Origin: Streptomyces omiyaensis
GTDB taxonomy: Bacteria; Actinomycetota; Actinomycetes; Streptomycetales; Streptomycetaceae
Direction: 5' to 3'
Assembly (NCBI RefSeq): GCF_014650895.1
Contig: NZ_BMVV01000002.1
Coordinates: forward strand, 124,001 to 188,000
Length of the DNA stretch: 64,000 bases
Shown one piece after another: positions 38,880 through 46,543 of this stretch. The position numbers and the translations under genes were made by a program. The notes beneath the pieces are model-generated. The model worked only from the letters and a program-made list of their open reading frames with translations. It searched no databases and was not told the DNA's origin. Each line of letters opens with the position of its first letter. Positions within the stretch are counted from its first letter, which is position 1.

Positions 38880-38914
38880 TGCCCCCGCCCGGAATGTCCC
38901 TCCGGCCGGGGGCA
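38880..38914. terminator. Bidirectional terminator between chitinase and GGDEF-EAL genes
   Basis: TGCCCCCG-C-CCGG / CCGG-C-CGGGGGCA with one C-C mismatch, between two convergent genes. Confidence 0.75.
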
Positions 38915-38937
38915 GTTCCATGCCCGCCCGGCGGTCC

Positions 38938-40833
38938 TCAGACCCGCAGCGCCGTCGTGCCCTCCAGCATCGCGGCGATCCGGTCCGGGGCCACCGCCCG
39001 GGAGTACAGCCAGCCCTGGCCGGTGTCGCAGCCGATCCTCCGCAGCCGGGCCGCCTGCCCGGCCGTCTCCACGCACTCGGCGGTGACGGTCAGCCCCAGC
39101 CGGTGGGCGAGCTGGACCAGCGCCTCCACGATCAGCTCGTCCGCCGGGCTGGCGTGCTCCTCGTCCTGGAAGCCGCGCACGAAGGAACCGTCCAGCTTGA
39201 GGACGGAGACCGGCAGCCGGCTCAGATAGGCCAGGTTCGAGTAGCCGGTGCCGAAGTCGTCGATGGCGATCCGCACGCCCATGTCGCTGAGCGCCTGGAG
39301 GGCCTGGAGGGGCCGGCCCGCCGAGCCCATCACGGCGGACTCGGTCAGCTCCAGCTGGAGCAGGTGCGGGGCGAGCCCGGTCTCGGCGAGGATCCCGGCC
39401 ACGTCCGCCACCAGGTCGGAGTCCCACACCTGCCGGACCGCCACGTTCACCGAGACGAAGAGCGGCCGCTCGCGCGGGTGGTCCTTCTGCCACTGCCGGG
39501 CCTGCTCGCACGCGGTCCGCAGCACCCACCGCCCGAGCTCGACGATCGAGCCGTCCTCCTCGGCGATCCCGACGAACCGATTCGGCGGCAGCGTCCCGAA
39601 CTGCGGATGGTTCCAGCGCACCAGCGCCTCCACCCCGCGCACCGCCCCGCCCGCCAGGTCGACCAGCGGCTGGTACTCCAGGGCGAACTCCCCGCGCTCC
39701 ACCGCCGGACGGAGGGTGGAGGAGAGCGCCTGCCGCGTCATCCGGTGCGCGTTGCGCTCCGGGTCGAAGAGCGTCCACCGGGCCTTGCCGTCGGCCTTCG
39801 CCCAGTACAGCGTGGTGTCGGCGGCCTGCATCAGCCCGGTGGCGGTGGTGCCGAGGGCGGTGCGCTCGACGACGCCGATCGAGGCCGAGACCGAGAGCCG
39901 CTGCCCGCCGAGGTCGAAGGGGCGCTCCAGCGCGTGGAGCACCGAGCGGGCCAGGTCGGCGAGTTGCTCGGTCCCGGTGGTGTCCTCGACGAGGACGGCG
40001 AACTCGTCGCCGCCGAGCCGGGCCACGAGGTGGCCCCCGCTGCGGGTGTAGCCGGCGCCGTCCGCGCACTCGGTGAGCCGGCCGGCGACGGCGGCGAGGA
40101 GCCGGTCGCCGACCCGGTGCCCGAGCGTGTCGTTGACCGCCTTGAACCCGTCGAGGTCCAGGTAGCAGAGGCCGATCCGCCCTGTTCTGCCATACCCGTG
40201 CGACTGATACGACCGGTGGGGGTGGTGCCCGCGGTACGGCTCCGGTGCGCCGGCCGGTCCGAGCGGCCCGCCCGCCCCGCCCGTCGCCCCGTCGCACTCC
40301 GCCGCCGCCGTCTCCAGGGCCGCCGAGAGGCGTTCGAAGAAGAGCGTCCGGTTGGGCAGCCGGGTCACCGGATCGTGCATCTGGAGGTGGCGCAGCCGGG
40401 CCTGGAGCTCGCGCCGGTCGCTGATGTCGGCGACGGAGAGCAGCACCCGGCCGGTGTCGGGGACCGGGGCGACGGTGACCTCGGCCCACAGCTTGCGTCC
40501 GTCCGGGTGCTTGAGCCGGCGGGTGCAGCGGAAGCGGGAGCGGTGGCCGCGCAGCACCTCACGGTAGGCGTGCCAGGTGCGGCCGTCGGCGGCCAGGTCG
40601 ACGAGGTCGGCGGCGGCCTGTTCGCGCAGGTCGGCGCCGCCGGTGCCGAGGAGCGTGCCGAGGGAGTCGTTGGCGGCGACCACGAGGCCGTCCCGGTCCA
40701 CGAGGGCCATGGCGAGCTGCGAGGCGCGGAAGGCGGCCCGGTAGTCGTGGAGTTCACTCTCCGTGAGTGCCGGGCGGGCCGGCGGGACGCCGGGCGGCTC
40801 TGGGTGTACCGGTCCTTCGGGGGTTCCGCTCAC
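38938..40833 (-). CDS. PAS-GGDEF-EAL cyclic-di-GMP enzyme
   Basis: A 631-residue soluble protein from GTG 40833 (GGGAG six bases upstream; longer in-frame starts lack this). A PAS domain covers about 25-145 (YRAAFRASQLAMALVDRDGLVVAAND; ADISDRRELQARLRHLQMHD). The diguanylate cyclase domain has YLDLDGFKAVND and an intact GGDEF (ARLGGDEFAV); no RxxD inhibition site is seen. The EAL domain has EALVRW, ELTES, DDFGTGYSNLAYL, KLDGSF and AECVET. Both activities look possible, as in Streptomyces RmdA/RmdB-type enzymes. c-di-GMP controls development through BldD, so a role there is likely. Confidence 0.9.
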   Translation of the reverse strand: MSGTPEGPVHPEPPGVPPARPALTESELHDYRAAFRASQLAMALVDRDGLVVAANDSLGTLLGTGGADLREQAAADLVDLAADGRTWHAYREVLRGHRSRFRCTRRLKHPDGRKLWAEVTVAPVPDTGRVLLSVADISDRRELQARLRHLQMHDPVTRLPNRTLFFERLSAALETAAAECDGATGGAGGPLGPAGAPEPYRGHHPHRSYQSHGYGRTGRIGLCYLDLDGFKAVNDTLGHRVGDRLLAAVAGRLTECADGAGYTRSGGHLVARLGGDEFAVLVEDTTGTEQLADLARSVLHALERPFDLGGQRLSVSASIGVVERTALGTTATGLMQAADTTLYWAKADGKARWTLFDPERNAHRMTRQALSSTLRPAVERGEFALEYQPLVDLAGGAVRGVEALVRWNHPQFGTLPPNRFVGIAEEDGSIVELGRWVLRTACEQARQWQKDHPRERPLFVSVNVAVRQVWDSDLVADVAGILAETGLAPHLLQLELTESAVMGSAGRPLQALQALSDMGVRIAIDDFGTGYSNLAYLSRLPVSVLKLDGSFVRGFQDEEHASPADELIVEALVQLAHRLGLTVTAECVETAGQAARLRRIGCDTGQGWLYSRAVAPDRIAAMLEGTTALRV

Positions 40834-41191
40834 CGCTCGCTCCCGTGGTGCAGGGGGGCCGTTCACATGTGGTCGGGATGGTCGGCCTGGGACAAGTGTG
40901 CCGATCATAGAGCCAGCCCGGGGGGCCCTTCCAGCTCCTGGGCGGGTGGCCGGGGCCCCGGCGGGTGTGAGGCTGACCACCGCGCGCCGTCCCTTCGACC
41001 GTTTGCGCCCCGCTCTGACGCACGGCGTCCGCCGGCTGACCGAATGTGACTTTCCGTGAGCTGCGGTGCGTTCGTTTCGCGTCCACTCCGTGCCGCCCTC
41101 TCACCCGACCGGGGCAGCGGAAACATGCGAAACACCGCGAACCATCACAAGGTGGTGGAGGTGTCCCGCACTCGCGAAACCGGAGGTCCAC
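40834..41191. other. Divergent intergenic region, GGDEF-EAL and metalloprotease genes
   Basis: A 358-bp gap with no credible gene. It must hold both promoters. No clear BldD box or palindrome was found by eye. Confidence 0.4.
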
Positions 41192-42442
41192 GTGGAGGGT
41201 CAGCAGCCACCCGGGGGAGTGGAGCGCTCCAGGCTGCGCGCCGGAGCCGCCTCGTTCACGGCGCTCGCCGCGCTCGCGGCCACGGGTCTGGTCGCCGGGC
41301 CCGCCGTGGCCGCCCCGTCGTCCGGCCCCTGCGCCCTGCCGCGCTCCGCCGCCCACCATTCGCTCGGCCTCTCCAGCTGGAACGGCTCCTACCCCCGCCC
41401 CGAGCGGGCGCTCGACGCGGTCATGATCTTCCTTTCCTTCCCGGACGCGGCCCCGCTGACCACCCCCGCGGAGCTGACCGCCGACCACTTCCCGGCCACC
41501 ACCGAGTTCTTCCAGCGGGCCTCCTACGGGCGGTTCACCCTGCGCCCGCACCCCCGCACCGCCTGGACGCCGATGCCCCGCCCGTCCACGGACTACGACA
41601 TACGGCGGGACTGGGACGCCGGGAAGCGGACCGCCTACCTGCGGGACGCGGTCGCCGCCGTCGACGACTCCGTCGACTTCTCCCGGTACGACATCGTCTA
41701 CCTGGTCGCCGATCCGGACGCCCCCGGCGTGGACTCGGACGCCACCAAGGTCGTCAACCTGGAGCGGCCGCTGGAGGCCGACGGGGCGAAGATCCGGCGG
41801 GTCGTCACGGTCTTCGAGCGGCACCCGCCGGACCGGAACGTCCTCGCCCACGAGACCGGCCACGTCTTCGACCTGCCCGACCTCTACCGCCGTCCCGCCG
41901 ACGGCAAGGGCGACTGGGACACCCACGTGGGCGACTGGGACGTCATGGGCAGCCAGTTCGGGCTCGCCCCCGACCCCTTCGGCTGGCACAAGTGGAAGCT
42001 GGGCTGGCTCGACCGCTCCCAGGTGGCCTGCGTGCGGGGCGGCGAGCCGCGCGTGGTCGGCCTGGAGCCCGTCTCCGCCGCCCCGCTGACCGCCCCCGCG
42101 CGCGGCACCCGGCTCGCCGTGGTCCGCACCGGCGCGGACAGCGTCCTGGCGATCGAGGCCCGTGCGGCCACCGGCAACGACGCCGACACCTGCACCGAGG
42201 GCGTCCTCGTCTACCGGGTCCGGGCGGGCGCGGCCTCCGGCGACGGTCCGGTGGAGGTCGTCGACGCCCATCCGGACACCGAGGCCTGCTGGGAGCGCTC
42301 GGTCTACCCGCCGCTGGCCGACGCCCCGATGGAGGTCGGCGAGACGCTCACGGTGCCCGGCACGGGGGTCCGCGTGGAGGTCTCCGACCGCAGCGAGGCC
42401 GGCGTCTGGACGGTGAAGATCACCCCGCCCGGCGCCGACTGA
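41192..42442 (+). CDS. Secreted M6-like zinc metalloprotease
   Basis: A 416-residue exported protein from GTG 41192 (CGGAGG just upstream). The signal peptide ends about residue 46 (AGPAVAAPSSG). The zinc site is LAHETGHVFDLPDLY, with His220, Glu221 and His224; the LPD third-ligand pattern is that of immune-inhibitor-A/M6 peptidases. DVMGSQFG and WHKWKLGWL are further M6 signs. The C-terminal part (about 310-416) is beta-rich with two Cys pairs (DTCTEG; EACWERS). It probably degrades extracellular protein. It is followed by the tRNA-Lys copy 3 terminator. Confidence 0.88.
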   Translation: MEGQQPPGGVERSRLRAGAASFTALAALAATGLVAGPAVAAPSSGPCALPRSAAHHSLGLSSWNGSYPRPERALDAVMIFLSFPDAAPLTTPAELTADHFPATTEFFQRASYGRFTLRPHPRTAWTPMPRPSTDYDIRRDWDAGKRTAYLRDAVAAVDDSVDFSRYDIVYLVADPDAPGVDSDATKVVNLERPLEADGAKIRRVVTVFERHPPDRNVLAHETGHVFDLPDLYRRPADGKGDWDTHVGDWDVMGSQFGLAPDPFGWHKWKLGWLDRSQVACVRGGEPRVVGLEPVSAAPLTAPARGTRLAVVRTGADSVLAIEARAATGNDADTCTEGVLVYRVRAGAASGDGPVEVVDAHPDTEACWERSVYPPLADAPMEVGETLTVPGTGVRVEVSDRSEAGVWTVKITPPGAD

Positions 42443-42506
42443 CCGGCCGCCCCGGCCGACTGGCCGCCCCGGCGGACGCGGCGGACGCGGAACGACCGGG
42501 ACGACG

Positions 42507-42538
42507 AGAAGGCCCCTCACTCGCGTGAGGGGCCTTCT
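42507..42538 (-). terminator. Terminator of tRNA-Lys copy 3
   Basis: Perfect 14-bp stem AGAAGGCCCCTCAC / GTGAGGGGCCTTCT with loop TCGC. It is like the copy 1 terminator apart from a compensatory base-pair change, so pairing is conserved. It can also end the protease transcript. Confidence 0.85.
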
Positions 42539-42545
42539 CCGTCGG

Positions 42546-42619
42546 TGCGCCGCCAGGGACTCGAACCCCGGACCCGCTGATTAAGAGTCAGCTGCTCTAA
42601 CCAACTGAGCTAGCGGCGC
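42546..42619 (-). tRNA. tRNA-Lys(CUU), copy 3
   Basis: Identical to the two other copies. Its first 10 bases (42610-42619) are also the last codons and TAG stop of the upstream prim-pol-like gene. The TAGAGT/TAGTAT promoter of the other copies is missing; a TAATGT 10-like hexamer within the coding region may replace it. Confidence 0.97.
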
Positions 42620-43290
42620 CTGCTGACGTCGTAGACATTAGCACCCTGGGCGGCGGGAGCGAAAATCGATACCCGCACGTCGGCCGCGGAAACCGTCCGG
42701 GCCGCCCGGACGCAGGCCCAGAGCATCACCTCCGGCCCCGGGAGCCAGGGGGCCCGGGTGTCCGGGGCGACCAGCCAGCGCGGTCCGGAGCCGCCCCGCG
42801 CCGCCGGGACCAGCGGCGGCACGGTCACCGCGTCGCCCGTGCCGTGGCAGAGGGGCCGCGGCACCGCCTCGCCCCACTCCTCCCAGTCGAGCAGCGCGGG
42901 CAGCCGCTGGGCCGTGCCGGGCGCGGCGAAGAGCAGCATCCGGCCCCGGTGCGCGGCCACCGGTCCCGAGCCGGGGCCCTCCTCCCACAGCCGGTCCAGC
43001 ATCCGCCGGCCGAAGACCGGGTCCACGGTGAGCACGTCGAAGACCGTCCCGCACGGCAGCACCGCCGGGGACTCCGGCCGCGCCTCCCAGCGGGTCAGCG
43101 CCGCCCCGAGGTCCCCGCCGGCCGCCGAGGCCAGCCAGGCGGCGCCGTCCGCCGTCACCCGGGCGGTCTGGTGCCGGTCCTCGTCGCCCGCCCGCAGGAA
43201 GCGGAGCACTCCCGAGGTGCCGAGCGCGCCGAACGCACCGGGTGCCTCGTCGGCGTACGGGGTCTCGTCGCGCAGCCAGGTCGTCGTCAT
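42610..43290 (-). CDS. Bifunctional primase/polymerase-like protein (N-terminal type), overlapping tRNA
   Basis: A 226-residue protein. GTVFDVLTVDPVFGRRMLDRLWEEGPGSGPVAAHRGRMLLFAAPGTAQ resembles the Prim-pol N-terminal proteins of Streptomyces, though the catalytic DxD of true primases is not seen. The last codons (AGC AGG CGC CGC TAG) run into the tRNA-Lys copy 3, whose first ten bases supply the terminal Arg-Arg and stop. The two are therefore on one strand with a 10-bp overlap, and probably share a transcript. A smaller relative lies at 51631. Function is unknown. Confidence 0.72.
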   Translation of the reverse strand: MTTTWLRDETPYADEAPGAFGALGTSGVLRFLRAGDEDRHQTARVTADGAAWLASAAGGDLGAALTRWEARPESPAVLPCGTVFDVLTVDPVFGRRMLDRLWEEGPGSGPVAAHRGRMLLFAAPGTAQRLPALLDWEEWGEAVPRPLCHGTGDAVTVPPLVPAARGGSGPRWLVAPDTRAPWLPGPEVMLWACVRAARTVSAADVRVSIFAPAAQGANVYDVSRRR

Positions 43291-43423
43291 GCGGACAGGT
43301 CTACCGCGTGTGACGAAGCGAACGCCGAGAGTTCGGAGAAACTCGGGGAAACGCGGACAGGCGGTGGCGCGGGGGAGTATCGTGCGCCCCGCATATGCCG
43401 AACGCCCGTTCCGGATGGATGGC

Positions 43424-43780
43424 TCAGTCCTCGGCCCGTCGGCCGTTCGTGCGGATCAGATCCCGCCCGAACTCGATCATCTTCCGCGCGTAGTCCTCGG
43501 TCCAGGCGGCCCGCTCGGCCACGTCCGCCGCGGTCAGCCGGTCGAACCGCTTCGGATCGGCGAGCTGCGCCGCCGCCACGGCCTGGAACTCGACCGCCCG
43601 GTCCGTCGCCGCCCGGAACGCCAGCGTCAGCTCGGTCGCCCGCGCCAGCAGCTCCCTCGGGTCCTCGATCGACTCCAGGTCGAAGAAGTGCTCCGGATCG
43701 GCGGTCGCCTCGGCAGGCTCGAAGATCAGGGGCGCCGGTCGCAGCCGTCGCCGTCCGCTCCGCTCCGCGGGTTCCGCCAT
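43424..43780 (-). CDS. Conserved hypothetical protein, 118 residues
   Basis: A 118-residue soluble protein starting MAEPAERSGRRRLRPAPLIFEP; AGGAGG lies about 10 bases upstream. It is acidic and helical (ATADPEHFFDLESIEDPRELLARATELTLAFRAATDRAVEFQAVAAAQLADPKRFDRLTAADVAERAAWT). The composition fits a small helical-bundle protein. No domain is recognised and the neighbours give no clue. Confidence 0.7.
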   Translation of the reverse strand: MAEPAERSGRRRLRPAPLIFEPAEATADPEHFFDLESIEDPRELLARATELTLAFRAATDRAVEFQAVAAAQLADPKRFDRLTAADVAERAAWTEDYARKMIEFGRDLIRTNGRRAED

Positions 43781-43860
43781 GCTCTGTTCCTCCTCGCGCA
43801 CACGGCCCGGGACGCCGGGCCACCCACCATTGTCCCGTGCCCCGCAAGACCGCCCGGGGC

Positions 43861-44475
43861 TCAGTCGCCGAGGCCGCGCAGCAGCATCCGGAGCCCGCCG
43901 AGGAACTCCTCGTCGGGGGCGACCCCGCCGGCGTCCCGGGCGGTCGCCGTCAGCAGCGGGAAGCGGTCGCCGGGCAGCGCGGCGATCGCCTCCGTGCCGG
44001 GGCCCGAGAGCGGTCCCCGGTGCTCCAGCTGGATCGCCCCGCTCACGTACGCGTGCAGGGCCCGCAGGGCGACCACGCGCCGGGGGCCGTCGAGCCCGGC
44101 CCCGGTGAGGATCGCGAGCACCGTCTCCGACCAGCGCAGCCCGCCGGCGGCGCGGTGGCGGTGGGCGAGGGCGAGGGGGACGGCCTCGGGGTGCCGGGCG
44201 ACGGCGTCGCGCAGCCGGCACGCCATGGCCTCGACCCGTTCGCGCCAGGGCGCGTCGCCGGGCGGCGGGGTGGTGTCCACGTCGCCGAGGATCCGGTCGA
44301 CCACCAGGCGCTCCAGCTCGTCGCGGTCGGCCACGTAGCGGTAGAGCCCCATCGGGCTCATGCCGAGCTCCTTGGCGGTGGTGCGCATGGAGAGGGCCGC
44401 GAGTCCGTCGCGGTCGACGACGGCGAGCGCGGCGGCGGCGAGCCGGTCGGGGGTGAGGGAGCGGGGTCGTGGCAT
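43861..44475 (-). CDS. TetR/AcrR-family transcriptional regulator
   Basis: A 204-residue repressor. The TetR helix-turn-helix lies in residues 8-55 (LTPDRLAAAALAVVDRDGLAALSMRTTAKELGMSPMGLYRYVADRDEL). The C-terminal domain (from about residue 80) is a helical ligand pocket with TetR_C-type sequence. It is divergent from a peroxiredoxin-like gene across a 25-bp near-perfect palindrome, so it probably represses both. The ligand is unknown. Confidence 0.92.
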   Translation of the reverse strand: MPRPRSLTPDRLAAAALAVVDRDGLAALSMRTTAKELGMSPMGLYRYVADRDELERLVVDRILGDVDTTPPPGDAPWRERVEAMACRLRDAVARHPEAVPLALAHRHRAAGGLRWSETVLAILTGAGLDGPRRVVALRALHAYVSGAIQLEHRGPLSGPGTEAIAALPGDRFPLLTATARDAGGVAPDEEFLGGLRMLLRGLGD

Positions 44476-44501
44476 GACGGTTGACAGCGTACGTCCTACG
44501 C

Positions 44502-44533
44502 CTACGCTCGTAGGGGTACGCCGTACACCTACG
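44502..44533. promoter_or_regulatory. TetR operator region: overlapping inverted repeats
   Basis: A 25-bp palindrome at 44509-44533 (arms CGTAGGGGTACG and CGTACACCTACG about C44521) has one mismatched arm position besides the centre. CTACG-CT-CGTAG (44502-44513) overlaps its left edge. It lies 26 bp from the TetR start and 22 bp before the peroxiredoxin-like start. Confidence 0.8.
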
Positions 44534-44555
44534 AGCCGCCTCCGGAAGGTGACCC

Positions 44556-45152
44556 ATGCGCACGCCCTCGTCCCCCGGCTCCCCGAGCTCCGCCGCGACC
44601 CGGCTCCGGCCGGGCGACCCCGTGCCGGTCCGCACGCTCGCCCCGGTCGTCGGACCGCCGCTGGTCGTGCCGGACCCGGAGCGCGCCGTCCACGCGCAGT
44701 TCCGGCGCTTCGCCGGCTGTCCCGTCTGCCACCTGCACCTCCGCTCGGTCGCCCGGCGCCACGAGGAGATCGAGCGGGCCGGGATCCGCGAGGTGGTGCT
44801 CTTCCACTCGCCCGTCGAGGAACTGCGCGCCCACGCGGCCCACCTGCCGTTCGCCGTCGTCGCCGACCCCGGCAAGGAGCTCTACCGGGCGTTCGGCGTC
44901 GAGGCCCACCGCCGGGCCCTGCTGGACCCGAGGGGCTGGCCGGGGATCGTCAAGGGCGTGTGCGGAGCCACCGCGGAACTCCTCCGGGGCCGGGGGCGGC
45001 TGCCGGCCGCCTCCCAGCCGGGCGGCCGCATCGGCCTGCCCGCGGACTTCCTCATCGCCCCGGACGGCCGCGTCGCCGCCGCGAAGTACGGCGAGCACAT
45101 CGACGACCAGTGGTCGGTCGACGAACTCCTCGCCCACGCCGCCGCGTCCTGA
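44556..45152 (+). CDS. Peroxiredoxin-like (AhpC/TSA-fold) protein
   Basis: A 198-residue protein with a thioredoxin-type fold. FAGCPVCHLHLRSVARRH gives a CxxC pair at C55/C58, where AhpC/TSA proteins have their redox cysteine. Later PFAVVADPGKELYRAFGVE and FLIAPDGRVAAAKYGEHIDD are typical of the fold's C-terminal half. A third Cys lies in VKGVCGATAELL. The partner for reduction is unknown. The divergent TetR repressor and shared operator point to stress- or drug-induced expression. Confidence 0.82.
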   Translation: MRTPSSPGSPSSAATRLRPGDPVPVRTLAPVVGPPLVVPDPERAVHAQFRRFAGCPVCHLHLRSVARRHEEIERAGIREVVLFHSPVEELRAHAAHLPFAVVADPGKELYRAFGVEAHRRALLDPRGWPGIVKGVCGATAELLRGRGRLPAASQPGGRIGLPADFLIAPDGRVAAAKYGEHIDDQWSVDELLAHAAAS

Positions 45153-45156
45153 CCCG

Positions 45157-45196
45157 GCGGCGTCCCGGTCCGGCCGCGGCCGGACCGGGACGCCGC
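45157..45196. terminator. 40-bp perfect palindrome between convergent genes
   Basis: Two perfect 19-base arms, GCGGCGTCCCGGTCCGGCC and its complement, separated by 2 bp. It begins 4 bp after the peroxiredoxin-like stop and abuts the helicase stop codon, so it is a bidirectional terminator. Confidence 0.8.
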
Positions 45197-46543
45197 TCAC
45201 GGGGTCCAGGGCACGCGGTGCTCCGCCAGGTGGGACAGGACCGCGTGGTTGGCCTCCCAGCCGTCCGGGAACTTCACCGTGACGCCGAGCCGGACCGGCT
45301 CCGTCGACGGGTGCTCGTCCAGGAGGTCGGCGACGCCGGCCCGGCAGACGACCACGCACGCGTGGCGGTGGCGGGAGGCGAGGACGCAGAGGCGGCCGGT
45401 CTCCAGGTGGAAGGCGGTGGCGTCGGGGCGGCCGGAGAGCGGGTGGAGGACGACCGTGACGTCGTACTCGCGCCCCTGGAGCCGGTTGGCCGTGTCGACC
45501 GTCACCCCCGACACGCCGAGCCCCGCGAGGGCCTCGCGGACGGCCGCCGCCTGGTCCCGGTGGGCGGTGCCCACCGCGATCCGGTCGGCGGTCAGCGGCA
45601 CCGGCGCGTCGGAGCGCTCGCTGATCGCCGCGCCGCCCCGGTCCAGGAGCCGGCGGACCACCAGGGCGACCGCGTGGACGGCCTCCGGGTCGGTGCGCGG
45701 GGTGTGCCGGGCGGGCAGTTCGAGCAGGCCCCAGCCGGACTCGGCGGCCTCGTCCAGGACCCGGTCGGCGGCGGAGCCGTCGGAGGGCGCCCCGAAGGCG
45801 AGCCGCCGGTCGCCGGGACCGGTGCCGGCCCGGAAGGGCGTGTACGGGTAGAAGGCGTCCGACACCAGCGGCGCCGCCGACGCGGGCAGCCGCCAGGAGA
45901 CCGGCAGCCGGTGCTGCGGCAGCTCCGGGTTGTGCGCCAGGAGCGTCGAGACGGCCGAGGCGGAGGGGTCGTACGAGAGCCCCGCCCACTGGTCGGCGCC
46001 GACCACCGAGAACGGGTCCAGCTGCCCCGGGTCGCCCACGAACAGCGCCCGCTCGAAGAGCCCCGCCACGGCCAGGAGCGCGTCCGAGCGCATCTGGTAG
46101 GCCTCGTCCACGATGGCGTGCGCCCACGGCTCCACGTTCTTCACGTGCGCCCACTTCGCGGCCGTCGAGACGACCACCGGCAGCCCCGAGAGGTCCCCGG
46201 CCTTCGCGGACTTCCGTACGTGCTCCAGCGCGTCGAGCGCCTTGTCGTAGGGGTCGCCGTCGCTGGAGTGCAGCCGCCCCACCTCCAGGTCGGGCTGCTT
46301 CTCGGCGAGCCGCAGCACGAGGTCGTCGACCTGCGCGTTGGTCTGCGCCACCACCATCAGGGGCCGTCCGGCGGCGGCCAGTTCGAGCGCGGCCCGCACC
46401 ACGAGCGTCGACTTGCCCGCCCCGGGCGGGGAGTCGACGACGACCCCCCGGGCGGTGCCGTGCAGGGTGCTCTCCAGGATCGCCGCCGTCGCCTTCGCGG
46501 CGGCCGCGGCGGGGTCGGGAACGGTCGGGTCGTACACGGTCAC
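45197..46543 (-). CDS. SF1 (UPF1/Dna2-like) helicase
   Basis: A 448-residue ATPase with all SF1 motifs in order: Walker A DSPPGAGKSTLVV (about 37-49), motif Ia VAQTNAQVDDLV, Walker B HAIVDEAYQM, motif III ALFVGDPGQLDPF, motif IV DTANRLQGREYDV and motif VI GRLCVLASRHRHACVVV. It is about half the size of usual Dna2-type helicases and has no fused nuclease. The GTG start overlaps the preceding stop by 4 bp, and that gene overlaps the nuclease gene; the three thus form one unit. The pairing of a Cas4-like nuclease with an SF1 helicase resembles a split Dna2 or AddAB engine. Confidence 0.88.
   Translation of the reverse strand: MTVYDPTVPDPAAAAAKATAAILESTLHGTARGVVVDSPPGAGKSTLVVRAALELAAAGRPLMVVAQTNAQVDDLVLRLAEKQPDLEVGRLHSSDGDPYDKALDALEHVRKSAKAGDLSGLPVVVSTAAKWAHVKNVEPWAHAIVDEAYQMRSDALLAVAGLFERALFVGDPGQLDPFSVVGADQWAGLSYDPSASAVSTLLAHNPELPQHRLPVSWRLPASAAPLVSDAFYPYTPFRAGTGPGDRRLAFGAPSDGSAADRVLDEAAESGWGLLELPARHTPRTDPEAVHAVALVVRRLLDRGGAAISERSDAPVPLTADRIAVGTAHRDQAAAVREALAGLGVSGVTVDTANRLQGREYDVTVVLHPLSGRPDATAFHLETGRLCVLASRHRHACVVVCRAGVADLLDEHPSTEPVRLGVTVKFPDGWEANHAVLSHLAEHRVPWTP

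Noticed and set aside
42610..43290. True replication primase/polymerase
   Set aside because: The catalytic acids of archaeo-eukaryotic primases are not visible; only the general region is similar.
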